Assembly (NCBI GenBank): GCA_023512835.1
Contig: CM042091.1
Coordinates: 17,687,506 to 17,751,505 of the forward strand
DNA length: 64,000 bases
Source: Taxillus chinensis
Lineage: Eukaryota; Streptophyta; Magnoliopsida; Santalales; Loranthaceae
Direction of reading: 5' to 3'
Shown piece by piece: positions 34,962 through 46,253 of this stretch. Position 1 is the stretch's first letter. Every line of letters starts with the position of its first letter. The translations under genes were made by a program, and so were the position numbers. A model generated the notes under the pieces. That model saw only the letters and a list, made by a program, of their open reading frames with translations, ran no database searches and had not been told where the DNA came from.

Positions 34962-37900
34962 TTCTAGCCGGTGGTATCTTGATAGTGCCTCGGTTCTGTG
35001 CACATGACAGATGATGCCTCTCTATTGAATGAGGTAAGAGAGGTTATAGCTTCATCTGTCACTTTCGGGGACAATAAAAAGGGTAAGATTGTTGGTAAGG
35101 GTACTCTCTCTAATGGTTCTGTGTCCATTCAAAATGTATCTGTTGTTCAAGGTCTTAAACATAACCTGTTGAGCATAAGTCAATTGTGTGACAAGGGTTA
35201 TGAAGTTTTGTTCACTAAACACACCTGCACAGTTATGGACCCTATCTCCAAAGAGGTGAAACTAAATGGGCATAGACAAGGTAATGTCTACAAGTTCGTC
35301 TTTGGTAATGCTCAATCTGATAAACCAATTTGTTTTCTGTCCAAAGCTTCACCTGACATTAGTTGGTTGTGGCATAAGAGATTCGACCATTTAAACTTTA
35401 AGACTATGTCTAAATTGGCATCTCTAGATTTGGTTGAGGGCTTACCCAAGCATGTTTATGAGAAAGAACACCCGTGTAGGGACTGTCAACTGGGTAAGCA
35501 GGTTAAATATTCTTTTAAGAGTATAGATAAAACCTCAATCAAATAACCTCTCGAACTTCTGCACATGGACCTATGTGGACCAATAAATGTGTCTTTCTTA
35601 TCTGGTGCACGATACTTTCTTGCAGTAGTAGATGACTATACCAGATACACATGGGTAATGTTTCTCAAAAACAAATCTGAAACATTTGAGAATCTTGTCG
35701 AACTCTTTAATTGGGTCACAAATGTTAAGAGTCTCTCTATTAAGTACATTCGTAGCGATCATAGCAAGGAATTTGAATTTTCTGATATGTTAGAGTTTTG
35801 TACTAAACATGGTATCCAGCATAATTTCTCAGCACCAAGAACTCCACAACAAAATGAAGTAGCTGAAAGAAAGAATCGAACATTAGTTGAAGCAGCTAGA
35901 ACCATGTTGACAGGAGCTTAGTTCCCAAAATCTTTATGGGCTGAAGCTGTTGCCACTGCTTGTTATGTATAAAACAGAACTCTAATTAACAAACGAGCCA
36001 TGAAAACACCCTATGAGTTATGGAAGGGAAGGAGACCAAACATTGGTCACCTAAGGATCTTCGGGTGTACTTGCTACATTCTGAACAATGGCAAGGATTA
36101 CTTGAACAAGTTTGATGCCAAATCAGATGATGGATATCTTGTTGGATATTCCATGACTAGCAAGGCTTATCATGTATTTAATAGAAGAACCAAAGTTGTT
36201 GAAGAGTCTATTCATGTTTCTTTTGATGAGACTAACCATGGAATGCAGAAAGGAGACAAATGTAAATGAAGTGCAGGACACTGTCATTATAGAAGACCAA
36301 GACACAGATAATCCCACTACAACAGAGACAAGGGAAGATGCACCCGAACCTGATGAACACAGAGCTGAACCGGTTGCTGAGGAACCAAGTCAAAAATTAG
36401 CAGAAAACCATGAATTTAACATTCAACCTGTTCAGACTCAGCCACTTTTATCAGCCCAAGAACCTGACATTGAGCAATTGGGCATCCATCATGAAGAAAG
36501 AGAAGACCTTCCAAAGACAAGAAGAAGGTTAAAGGACCACCCTTCTGAACTGATAATTGGAGATCCAGCTACACGAGTTAAAACAAGGGTTGCCACACTT
36601 CATGAAAATCTGTATATGTGCTTCCTATCACAAGTGGAGCCAAAATCAGTTGACGATGCAGTTTAGGATCACCATTGGATTGATGCAATGCAAGAAGAAT
36701 TAAATCAGTTCAAAAGACGAAAGTATGGGAGTTGGTCAACAGGCCCAGATCACAGCAAGTCATTGACGTGAAATGGATTTTCAGAAACAAACTTGATGCT
36801 TATGGTGTTGTAATCAGAAACAAGGCCAGACTGGTTTCAAAAGGATACAGACAAGAAGAAGGAATCGACTATGATGAAACCTTTGCACCAGTTGCTAGAC
36901 TGGAGGCCATTCGCATGTTTTTAGCATATGCAGCATTCAAGGACTTCAAAGTTTATCAGATGGATGTCAAGAGTGCTTTCTTGAATGGAGACCTCCAAGA
37001 AGAAGTCTATGTTGAACAACCTCCCGGATTTCGAGAGCCAAACCAAGAGCACAAGGTATACAAACTGAAAAAGGCTCTTTATGGACTAAAACAAGCTCCC
37101 AGAGCGTGGTATGAAACATTGTCAGAGTTCCTGATCAAAAATAAGTCCAGAAAAGGTAAAATTGACCCCATACTGTTTCTCAAGGAAGGAAAACGATCAC
37201 CCTTGATAGTCCAAATCTATGTGGATGACATCATATTCGGATCAAGGGACAAAAAGCAATGTGAAGACTTCTCTCATTTAATGAAAAGTGAATATGAAAT
37301 GAATATGATGGGAGAACTCTCATTCTTCCTTGGATTGGAGGTCAAGCAGTTAGAGGATGGGATCTTTATCAGTCAAACCAAATATACAAAGGAGATTCTG
37401 AAGAAGTTTAAGATGACTGATGTGACACACATGAAAACTCCCATTCATACAAACGCCAAACTGGATATGGATGAACCAGGGAAGGAGGTGGATATCTCGA
37501 ATCCGAAGCATGAGCTGGATCCTTGTTCGTATCGACAGCAAGGAGACGACATAATGTTTGCAACATGTATCTATGCCAGATACCAAGCTAATCCCAAGGA
37601 ATCCCACTTGTCACATGTCAAGAGGATCATGCGGTATCTGAAGGGAACTGAGAATTTGGGACTATGGTATCCAAAAGAGTCTGATTTCAAATTGAGAGGA
37701 TATTCAGATGCAGACTTTGCTGGATGCAGGATTGATAGAAAGAGCATAAGTGGAACATGCCAAATTTTAGGCAACAGACTTGTATCCTGGTTTAGCAAGA
37801 AACGAATCGATTTCAACCTCCACAATTGAAAGTGAATATATTCTTTCAAGAAGTGTTGTGCTCAATTGCTTTGGATGGCCAGTCAACTATTAGATTATGG

Positions 37901-38159
37901 GTTTGACCTGAAGGCCGTTCCTTTGTATTGTGACAATACAATCGCCATTGCAATTTCCAACAATCCTGTTATGCATCCCAAAACCAAACACATTGAGGTC
38001 AGACATCACTTCATACGTGATCATGTGCTAAAGAAAGACATTTCTCTGAAGTATATATTCACTGATGATCAGCTTGCCGACATATTCACTAAACCACTGC
38101 AAGAAGCTAGGTTCAATGAACTTCTGACAAAACTTGGCATGCTAGATTTAAATTCATGA
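34962..38159 (+). pseudogene. pol of element 1: protease, integrase, reverse transcriptase, RNase H
   Basis: The protease active site near 34970 reads LDSA in place of LDSG and shifts frame at once; the rest of the protease follows in 34998-35330. The integrase has the His-His-Cys-Cys finger (WHKRFDHL, CRDCQLGK; 35370-35500), the core with MDLCG (35566), RSDHS (35755, usually RSDHG) and NEVAERKN (35857), interrupted by stops near 35547, 35920 and 35970. A variable linker ends with TAG at 36664. The reverse transcriptase (36732-37829) has [24 protein letters not shown] and the catalytic YVDD near 37218. The RNase H (37866-38159) has YCDNTIAI, KHIEVRHHFIRD and DIFTKPL. The domain order assigns it to Ty1/copia. 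It is inactive. Confidence 0.9.
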
Positions 38160-40010
38160 GTCTCACAACATGTCTTGTGGTTCATCTCTAACTAATTACC
38201 TGTGCATGAACATACGTATGACACTGTTAATTACCGTTTATATCTCCTTGAAAATTAGCAATGGCTAAGGGTGATTCATGTATATCTACTGCGTGAAAGT
38301 GAGAAATCACATGGATGAAACTTGCCACCTCTGAACCTGGTTCAAGTCTTTTGTGTAACCTGTCATGAACCCTCAAGTCTTAGTGAAATAAGTGCAATTT
38401 CCTTTATGTTTAAATCAGAAGATATTCCCACTACTTGTTATTATATTTTGAGTGAATATCACCTGTGTGGTATTGCATTCATTAACTAGCAGGAACTGTT
38501 GTATCTCATGGTACTATTGGCTTGCACGGAAAGGATCCTCAATGATTTAATGCTCAAAGGATAACTGAGATTGTAGTATTTGAGAATCATAAAAAGCCTA
38601 TTACTTAAAGAAGAGCCACTATCCTTCACTATAAAAAGGCAAGGTGAAAAAGGCAAAGGCTAGACAATAGACTGACTGCCTATCTTAGGGGGAGTCCTCA
38701 CTATTCTCCCAGTTTGTGTCTCTGTTAGAATAACACTGGAGTTAAAATTGTATGGTCATGTAATTCAAAAAAAAAAATTTGTGTTGAGCTCTGTCCTTGT
38801 AATAAGGCTCATGAATAAGCACTAAAAATTGATGCTCTACTGAAGAAAAGAGACAACTCACACAGACAATCTGAATGACCAAACTCCAAACTCTACCTTT
38901 AATGTATTGTAAATTAGACATGGATAGAGTGTGTGTTCTGATTCTCAATAGAGCCATCTTGTCTCTCAAGTCATCTATGCTGAACTGAAAATCATTGTTG
39001 GATCAGGGTTGTGGTAAGATTCGGTTGACCATGAGCTTACCAAATAGTGTAATTCTAGTTCCTGAATCAAACTCACATGCTGATCCGAGAGTGAGAGGAT
39101 GAGGCCTCCGCTGAGTGAGTTTTGCTAAATATGTGAGGAGACTCAGAATTCATGATTGGGTTGTTACAATTGATAAATCATGGTTTACTGGTTGCTATGT
39201 TAACATCGTGATCATTTTCATGCACAAGATGTAGTGTGACGAAGTACTTAATCATTTCTAAGGTAAATGGAGAGTTAAATGGTAGTAATGCAGTAGCTAT
39301 TCATGTAAACCAGGTATTAGGGATGAAAGAAATCAAGTTCTGGATATGTAATTTCAATTCCACCAACAACACTGTTCATCGTGAATAATATTATGTAAAT
39401 TGTCATATGCTTCTCATGTGTATTGTTGAGTGTTGAAAAAGTCCAGAGAAATCCACTGCTCGCTGAATTCGCAGTCGACCTCGAAGCAAACTGCGTCGAA
39501 GAACTGCGAGATCGAAGACTGCTGCTTCGAAGCCTCGAGGGTCGTAGCCTCGAAGCGTCCTAATGCAGCTTCGTAGAGTTATAGTCCAAAGGATCGAAGC
39601 GAGACGGAGTCTGTCACTTACAAGTCAAGCATCGCAGACAGGTCAGCCCGTCACTGTGCACTTAAAATAGGAGTTGCACCGACTTAAGGGGTGACATGGA
39701 TTCATTGCTTGAATGTTCCATCGGGTGGATCCGAATTATCGAAAGACGGGTCAGAGAAAAGAACGCGGACCATGGAGACGAACCGACAGAGTGAGTGACT
39801 TCTATGATACAGTTCTCAACTCACATATAAGTCACTGATAGAGACGGACCTCAAAGGTAAGTTCGTCGTTTTCAAACTCGAACCCTAACCCTAAAACTCT
39901 CTCCTTCTCTCTCTTCGATTCTGTCTCTTTCTCTCTTTCTCTCTCCCATGACCAACTTCGAACCTTATAATCTCTCTCTATGAGTGTCTCCTTCTCTCTC
40001 TACAAGCTCA
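38160..40010 (+). other. Spacer between pol and accessory region of element 1
   Basis: No gene is seen. Three details matter. A polypurine-like TTAGGGGGAGTC is at about 38689. A short CTCGAAG-type motif patch (39470-39600) resembles the LTR array. A TATA-like CATATAAGT (39823) is followed by a C/T-rich leader (39895-40005) that leads straight into the accessory ATG. These would fit a separate promoter or spliced leader for the accessory gene, which is inference. Confidence 0.5.
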
Positions 40011-41904
40011 ATGGCAGGACCAAGCTCATCGATGGCCGACGATCTACGCAACATCGTCCTGGGATTCATCATCGACTAGGAAGCCATAGGCGACGCCAAA
40101 GTCAGCTGGCTGGACGAGTTTAGAAACCGCCTCGATGAAACCGGTATTGCATCCGTCTGCTCAGGGGTGCAAGACTTACTGATAGAAGATGTCTCGGAAT
40201 TGTACGAGACCATGGCATTCGCTGGAGACGACCTGGTGGGAACTGTACACGAAGTGGAGGTTCGTATCTCTGCCGAAACAATCCGAGATGCACTTCCACT
40301 CCCAAAAGGTACCTTTGATCCTCCTCCTAGTCTTTCCAGAGAAGAGTGTAAGTCTTTTCTTGGGTACTCCAATCCCGAAAAGCAAGGTCAGGGAGCCCTG
40401 AAGATGGGTTTTTCCGGTCAGGCACTGGCAACTCTCATAGTCACCAGACAGTGCCTGCTATGTAAGAAGACGGCTCATGACTCTGTAAGTCATGAGCAGA
40501 TGAAGATCATGTGCAGTGTTCTACAGGGAAGACGAGTAGACTGGGGAACACAAATACACTCCATGATCAAAAGCAAGAAGGGACACTTTGGACTTCTTCT
40601 CACCAAAGTCCTTAGGTTTCTGCACCCTGACGTATTCTGCAACAGGCCCTCAGTGCCACTGCCGACCAAATACATATTTAAAAGTATTTATGAGGATGGT
40701 CAGCTGGAGATCAAGTCGATGAGGAGGATTGAGTCAGGTGCAAGAAGTCGTGCAGGAGACACAGCCAGCTCTGTACGAGCCCCAGCTCGCATACCACGAC
40801 AGATGGTTCGTGTCTCACAGACTTCTAGGGGCTCCTCTGCATCCGCCGCAACAGTACATATAACTGAAGTGGTGGAGAACATTGCCAGAACTCTACTGTC
40901 AAGCTGCCCAAGGATACTGCAGAAGTAAGAGAACCTACAATTGGAGGGTAGACACCAGCACAGGAAACCCCAGAGGATAGGGGTGCTACACCTGTACTGT
41001 TGAGCACACTTGGGGAGTCTGAGCTAGAAGAGTTTTATATGGAATATGCCAAGGCTCATATGACCCCTGCTGATTTATGAAAGGCATGGATCGCTTTTGG
41101 TAAACAGATGGTAGATAGAGACCATTTGATTAATTGGTTAGTTGAGCAGGGTCTTGTAAGTAGAGACCCAGTGGAAGCCGTGACAGTGGTTGCCCCATCT
41201 CCTATCATGGTGGACTCACCTGTCACATCTACTCCACATGATGCTAAGGTGGTAGGCATTGTGGTAGAAGAGGTAGCAGAAGATGAAGAAATTCTTGGTG
41301 CTGCAACCAGTGACTCCGATGCAGAAGCTGTCCCACAAGTCCGTGAGACTGTAGAAAGGACTGAGATGGCCACACCATCTGCACATATCGTTCATCAGGT
41401 GGCCACTCAAGTGAGTGAGGAGTTCGTAGCCAATATCCCAATGGCTATTCTAATACCAGCTGTGTCTCACTCACGTTCTCTGATGGCCGAAGAAGTAGAT
41501 CTTCTGGCAAGCAAGGTCATTGAGAAACTAATTTTCTCTGGCATCCTCAAGACATCAGTATCTCAGGCCTTTGAAGAACGACTGGCTACCATGGAGTCAA
41601 GCATGGAAGAGGTACGAACTCAAGTTGAATCATCAGATCGTACCCTTGACAAGGTGCAGCAAGAAATGACATCACTCACAAGTGCAACCACAGATGGGTT
41701 TAGACATCTGGAGGAACACTATGAAGACATCAAAGGAGCTTACCAGAGACAATACAAAGGACTCAGTACCACTCTGGGAGCTATTCTGTCAGAATGTCAT
41801 CGTCTTGCAAGTGGTGAAATATCTCTTACTGTCAAAAATACACTCTCACAGCCATCAGACCGACCTGCACCTGAACCAGTCGATACTCCACAGCCAGCCG
41901 TCCC

Positions 41905-44817
41905 TGAACTGCATAAATTATGTCTGAAGGTTTTGCAGCAAGTGCACTGGTCAAGTAATAAAATGGAGTATTAAAACTCCGGTTGTCGAACCCACAGGGA
42001 GGTAGCTAATGCTGTTAAGCAGCAAGCACTAAGCTAACAAGTTGTTTTTATGTCTGGACAATTGATTTTTGTTGGACAAATAATGTGAACGAAAGGTGAT
42101 TAAATCAGAAAGTTGGCAAGCTATTGGTACAGAAATTTCAGTGATTAAGGATCTAGGGGCACAATGTTTACCACCCAATCGTTTGTAATAGTCTGGTTAT
42201 GGCTCTTGTTCTTGATTGATGTTCTAGTTCACGTTCATGTTGATTATCTCCTACCTATCTTACATTTGGTCCATGCTAAGATAGATTTAAGGCTTTTATC
42301 CCATTTGGTCCATGTGAATAAAAGTGATCAAGGTAGACAAACAATCTAATAGTTGAGACTTGGTCCATCATGCAATATTAAATCTAATTCACTAGTGTTC
42401 CACCCTAGACAAGGGCTAAGATTACCTAATTATGCATAAACTAGGCATTTCCATTCAAGCAAGTGAATTAAACAAGAACTGAATTCTATTTTATTGAACA
42501 ACCATAACCAAACTGACTACAATTTATTGGGGGCTACATTGCTCCCCGAGACTAACAAGACTACTCCATAATCATGACAAAAACAATAACAATCATAGGA
42601 AAGAACATGATTACAGTACCAGGACAATAAAGGAAGACCCCAAGATGAACCAGGACTCCAGCCTCCAAAGACTCCGCGTCTCGTCGCCCAAACTCACTCC
42701 TTGCCAAGGACAATCCGATCTTTTAGCAATGGCTATAGCTCTTTTCAGAACTCAGATCAGATTCTCCCACTCAAGATGATTTACAATGCCTCCAAAGACC
42801 CCTATTTATAGGTTTTAGTGGGCCAAATTAGGGTTATAGAAGGTGTGCCCTAATTATAAATGTGGTCACAGCCAAAACGACATCGTTTTGGTTAGTGACA
42901 CTAATCGACGTTCTAGGCGAAATAAAACTCAAACTACACCAAATTTGACCCCAGTTCTTTAGAGGAAAATGATTAAAATAACAAAATACATCATTTGGAG
43001 CGCAAAAATGCTTGCACGTGAGAATGCACGTGAGAAGACCCTTTTCACGTGCAGCTCCAATTTGATTCAAATTTGCTCCAAAGCTTCCTCTTGAGTTGTA
43101 GAAGGCATCCATGCAATAAAATCCTTTCATGTGAGAATGCACGTGAGAAGGCTTTTCACGTGCACCTTGATTTTGCCTTCATTTTGCTTCCATCTTCTTC
43201 CTATAGCTTCCTTGTGAGTTGATGGAGTGATCTAGCCAAAGTGTGTGGGAAAAGGTTGCTCCAAAACCTGCCAAAAACACTCAAAAAGTACCACTATACA
43301 CCAAACAGGGTCTTCCTAGGGGTTAGAGCAAATATGTCGAAAATAACATGCAAATAGGTACAAAACATACGCTAAAACACCCTATATAAGGCATAGGATA
43401 ACGGCATAAATGCTAATGCTATTAAGCAGCAAGCACTAAGCTAACAAGTTATTTTTATGTCTGGACAATTGATTTTTGTGGGACAAATAATGTGAACGAC
43501 AGGTGATTAAATCAGAAAGTTGGCAAGCTATTGGTACAGAAATTTAGTGATTAAGGATCTAGGGGCACAATGTTTACCACCCAATCGTTTGTAATAGTCT
43601 GGTTATGGCTCTTGTTCTTGATTGATGTTCTAGTTCACGTTCATGTTGATTATCTCCTACCTATCTTACATTTGGTCCATGCTAAGATAGATTTAAGGCT
43701 TTTATCCCATTTGGTCCATGTGAATAAAAGTGATCAAGGTAGACAAACAATCTAATAGTTGCAGACTTGGTCCATCATGCAATATTAAATCTAATTCACT
43801 AGTGTTCCACCCTAGACAAGGGCTAAGATTACCTAATTATGCATAAACTAGGCATTTCCATTCAAGCAAGTGAATTAAACAAGAACTGAATTCTATTTTA
43901 TGGAACAACCATAACCAAACTGACTACAATTTATTGGGGGCTACATTGCTCCCCTAGACTAACAAGACTACTCCATAATCATGACAAAAACAATAACAAT
44001 CATAGGAAAGAACATGATTACAAGACCAGGACAATAAAGGAAGACCCCAAGATGAACCAGGACTCCGGCCTCCAAAGACTCCGGCGTCTCACGCCCAAAC
44101 TCACTCCTTGCCAAGGACAATCCGATCTTTTAGCAATGGCTATAGCTCTTTTCGAACTCAGATCAGATTCTCCCACTCAAGATGATTTACAATGCCTCCA
44201 AAGACCCCTATTTATAGGTTTTAGTGGGCCAAATTAGGGTTACAAAAGGTGTGCCCTAATTATAAATGTGGTCGCTGATCAAAACGACGTCGTTTTGGTT
44301 AGTGACACTAATCGACGTTCTAGGCGAAATAAAACTCAAACTACACCAAATTTGACCTCAGTTCTTTAGAGGAAAATGATTAAAACAACAAAATACATCA
44401 TTTGGAGCGCAAAAATGCTTGCACGTGAGAATGCACGTGAGAAGACCATTTTCACGTGCAGCTCCAATTTGACTCAAATTTGCTCCAAAGCTTCCTCTTG
44501 AGTTGTAGAAGGCATTCATGCAATAAAATCCTTGCATGTGAGAAGGCTTTTCACGTGCAGCTTGATTTTGCCTTCATTTTGCTTCCATCTTCTTCCTATA
44601 GCTTCCTTGTGAGTTGATGGAGTGATCTAGCCAAAGTGTGTGGGAAAAGGTTGCTCCAAAACCTGCCAAAAACACTCAAAAAGTACCACTATACACCAAA
44701 CAGGGTCTTCCTAGGGGTTAAAGCAAATATGTCGAAAATAACATGCAAATAGGTACAAAACATACGCTAAAACACCCTATATAAGGCATAGGATAACGGC
44801 ATAAATGCACGTTATCA
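41905..44817. mobile_element. LTR-like insertion with TSD GTCCC and internal tandem duplication
   Basis: The block starts TGAACTGCATAAATTATG and ends ACGTTATCA. It is flanked by the 5-bp duplication GTCCC (41900-41904, 44818-44822) and splits the accessory gene. It consists of a ~100-base leader and two nearly identical tandem units (about 42005-43411 and 43412-44810; period 1,407 bp). Each unit has a cluster of CACGTG motifs near its end. TG...CA ends with a 5-bp duplication suggest a solo LTR that later duplicated internally. No coding region, primer-binding site or transposase is seen. The family is not identified. Confidence 0.7.
42005..44810. repeat. Two tandem 1.4-kb units
   Basis: Both units begin GCTAATGCT and contain the same 61-codon frame (42164-42349 and 43570-43755, identical when translated) and the same order of segments. 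The second unit lacks a CACGTG-containing stretch near 44530. The tiny frames are conserved only because the units are copies; they are not supported as genes. Confidence 0.9.
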
Positions 44818-45815
44818 GTCCCTTCTCTGAGTCACTCACCACCTCAACCAACTGCTACTTACATGCGGGGGAGAAAGCGCGCACACAGAACCACTGTCGT
44901 CTCCGATTCTAATGATGATGATGATGTTCCCATTGCAGCCCGCATGAAGAAGCAACCGGCTGCTCCCTGCCAACCATCCTCTTCCACTCAACCAGGCCCC
45001 TCAACTTCATATCCAAGTACGGCTGAGTACACCATGCCTGCCTCACCTACCAAACCAACCGCTACCACTACTGACCAACCTTTAGCCCCACCTTGCATTG
45101 TAACTACTGGAGGCACCTCAGCTGAACTGGCTGCATTCAACACTTATATTGTTGGGGATACCACTGCGAGGACCTGCGGCTATGAAGCCTTCTTCACCGA
45201 ACCTGATCTTTGTCGACTACTCCATGACAGTGAAGAAATGGATAACATTGAGATGACTTAGTTCATCTTCGCCCAGAAGTCCTTTCTCGAGAAACTACCT
45301 CTCCACATTCGCAGAGATACCAGGGTGGAACTCTGTTTGCCGATCATGCAGACTCAGCTGATGATGCAGCGATGCTCGAGATTATACAAGATCACAAATA
45401 TGAGAACTCCTTCCATCCCTGGGATGAGGTAGACTATGTGCTAATTCCATACTTATCAACATCCCCGCACTGGTTTCTTCTCGACATTGACTTCAAGAAC
45501 CAAAGGATCATCATCTCCGACTCCAAACCCAGTACCTTACTACTCCATCGACATGAACAACTGCGTGAATTCAATTGCACTCTCACCCGTGTCATGCAGG
45601 GGTATTCGCATGGATGTGGTGGTTATCATCTCTCCAAACCGATGGACATTACGCGAGTCAAGCAAGGCGTTCTTACTCAGGATGATGCTCACAGCTGCGG
45701 CTTTTATGTTTGCCATTACATCCGCATCCTGACTACCAACAGGTTCCCAGCTCTCGTGCCTGAATTTGATCGTGTGAGCAGTCGAGCGGCCTCGTTACAC
45801 TTGACTCTTGCTTAA

Positions 45816-46253
45816 CTCCTACGCGAGTAAGCTGCTGTTTTTCTGTTTACACAGAGTGTCTTGTACTCTGAATTTAACCCATAGCTGTCCTGTACTCTAA
45901 TTCCCTATACACTGCATTTCTTGCTTTTCACTTTTCTGTGTACTTACTATTTATTCGTTATCTTTTCTGTCTGTCTTCGCTATACTGCCTACTATTCTGT
46001 TTCCTTGCTCCCATACGGTTTTTGTTTTGGTGCTTGTTCCTTACCCCAAAAAGGGGGAGTGTTTCTCTCAGGGGGAGCAAGCTCGTAGGGGGAGTGATCT
46101 CTTCCAGGAGCGAGCGAACGTAGCTCTCAGGGGTACGGGGGAAGAGGAGTGTGTCTCTTTGAACCTTTGCACTACTTAAAATTGCCCATAAAATTCGTAG
46201 TCTCAGACTTCATACAATTACCTGTTGTCAGCTTACATTAAATAGGGGGAGAT
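45816..46253 (+). other. 3' untranslated region and polypurine tract of element 1
   Basis: AGGGGGAG-type purine runs occur near 46049, 46070, 46096 and 46131, and the last at 46243-46250 (TAGGGGGAGAT), directly before the 3' LTR. The last one is the expected primer for plus-strand DNA synthesis. The others may be decayed duplicates. Confidence 0.7.

Larger units (their letters stand above)
40011..45815 (+). pseudogene. Accessory protein of element 1 with C-terminal Ulp1-like protease domain
   Basis: The ATG at 40011 opens a frame with one TAG (40077-40079) that runs to about 40928. It encodes ~300 residues like the N-terminal domain of plant transposon-associated proteins (ELYETMAFAGDDLV, RISAETIRDALPLP, RRVDWGTQIH). 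After a frameshift and two stops, 41108-41904 gives an acidic and coiled-coil part. The insertion 41905-44817 follows, and the frame on its far side is the same one, with a basic-acidic linker (GRKRAHR, SDSNDDDDVPIA). 45372-45815 is the Ulp1/C48 domain: His (SPHWFLLDID, codon at 45468), Asp (IIISDSKP), Gln and Cys (TQDDAHSCGFYVCHYI). The Ulp1 family cleaves SUMO or related modifiers. Here the target is unknown, and a further frameshift lies between 45261 and 45372. Confidence 0.75.

Noticed and set aside
38160..40010. Env-like gene between pol and the accessory region
   Set aside because: No frame with a signal peptide or membrane segments was found, and stops occur in all frames.
42164..43755. 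Identical 61-codon frames in the two tandem units
   Set aside because: Identity follows from the recent duplication; the frames are short and have no signal of coding selection that can be seen here.
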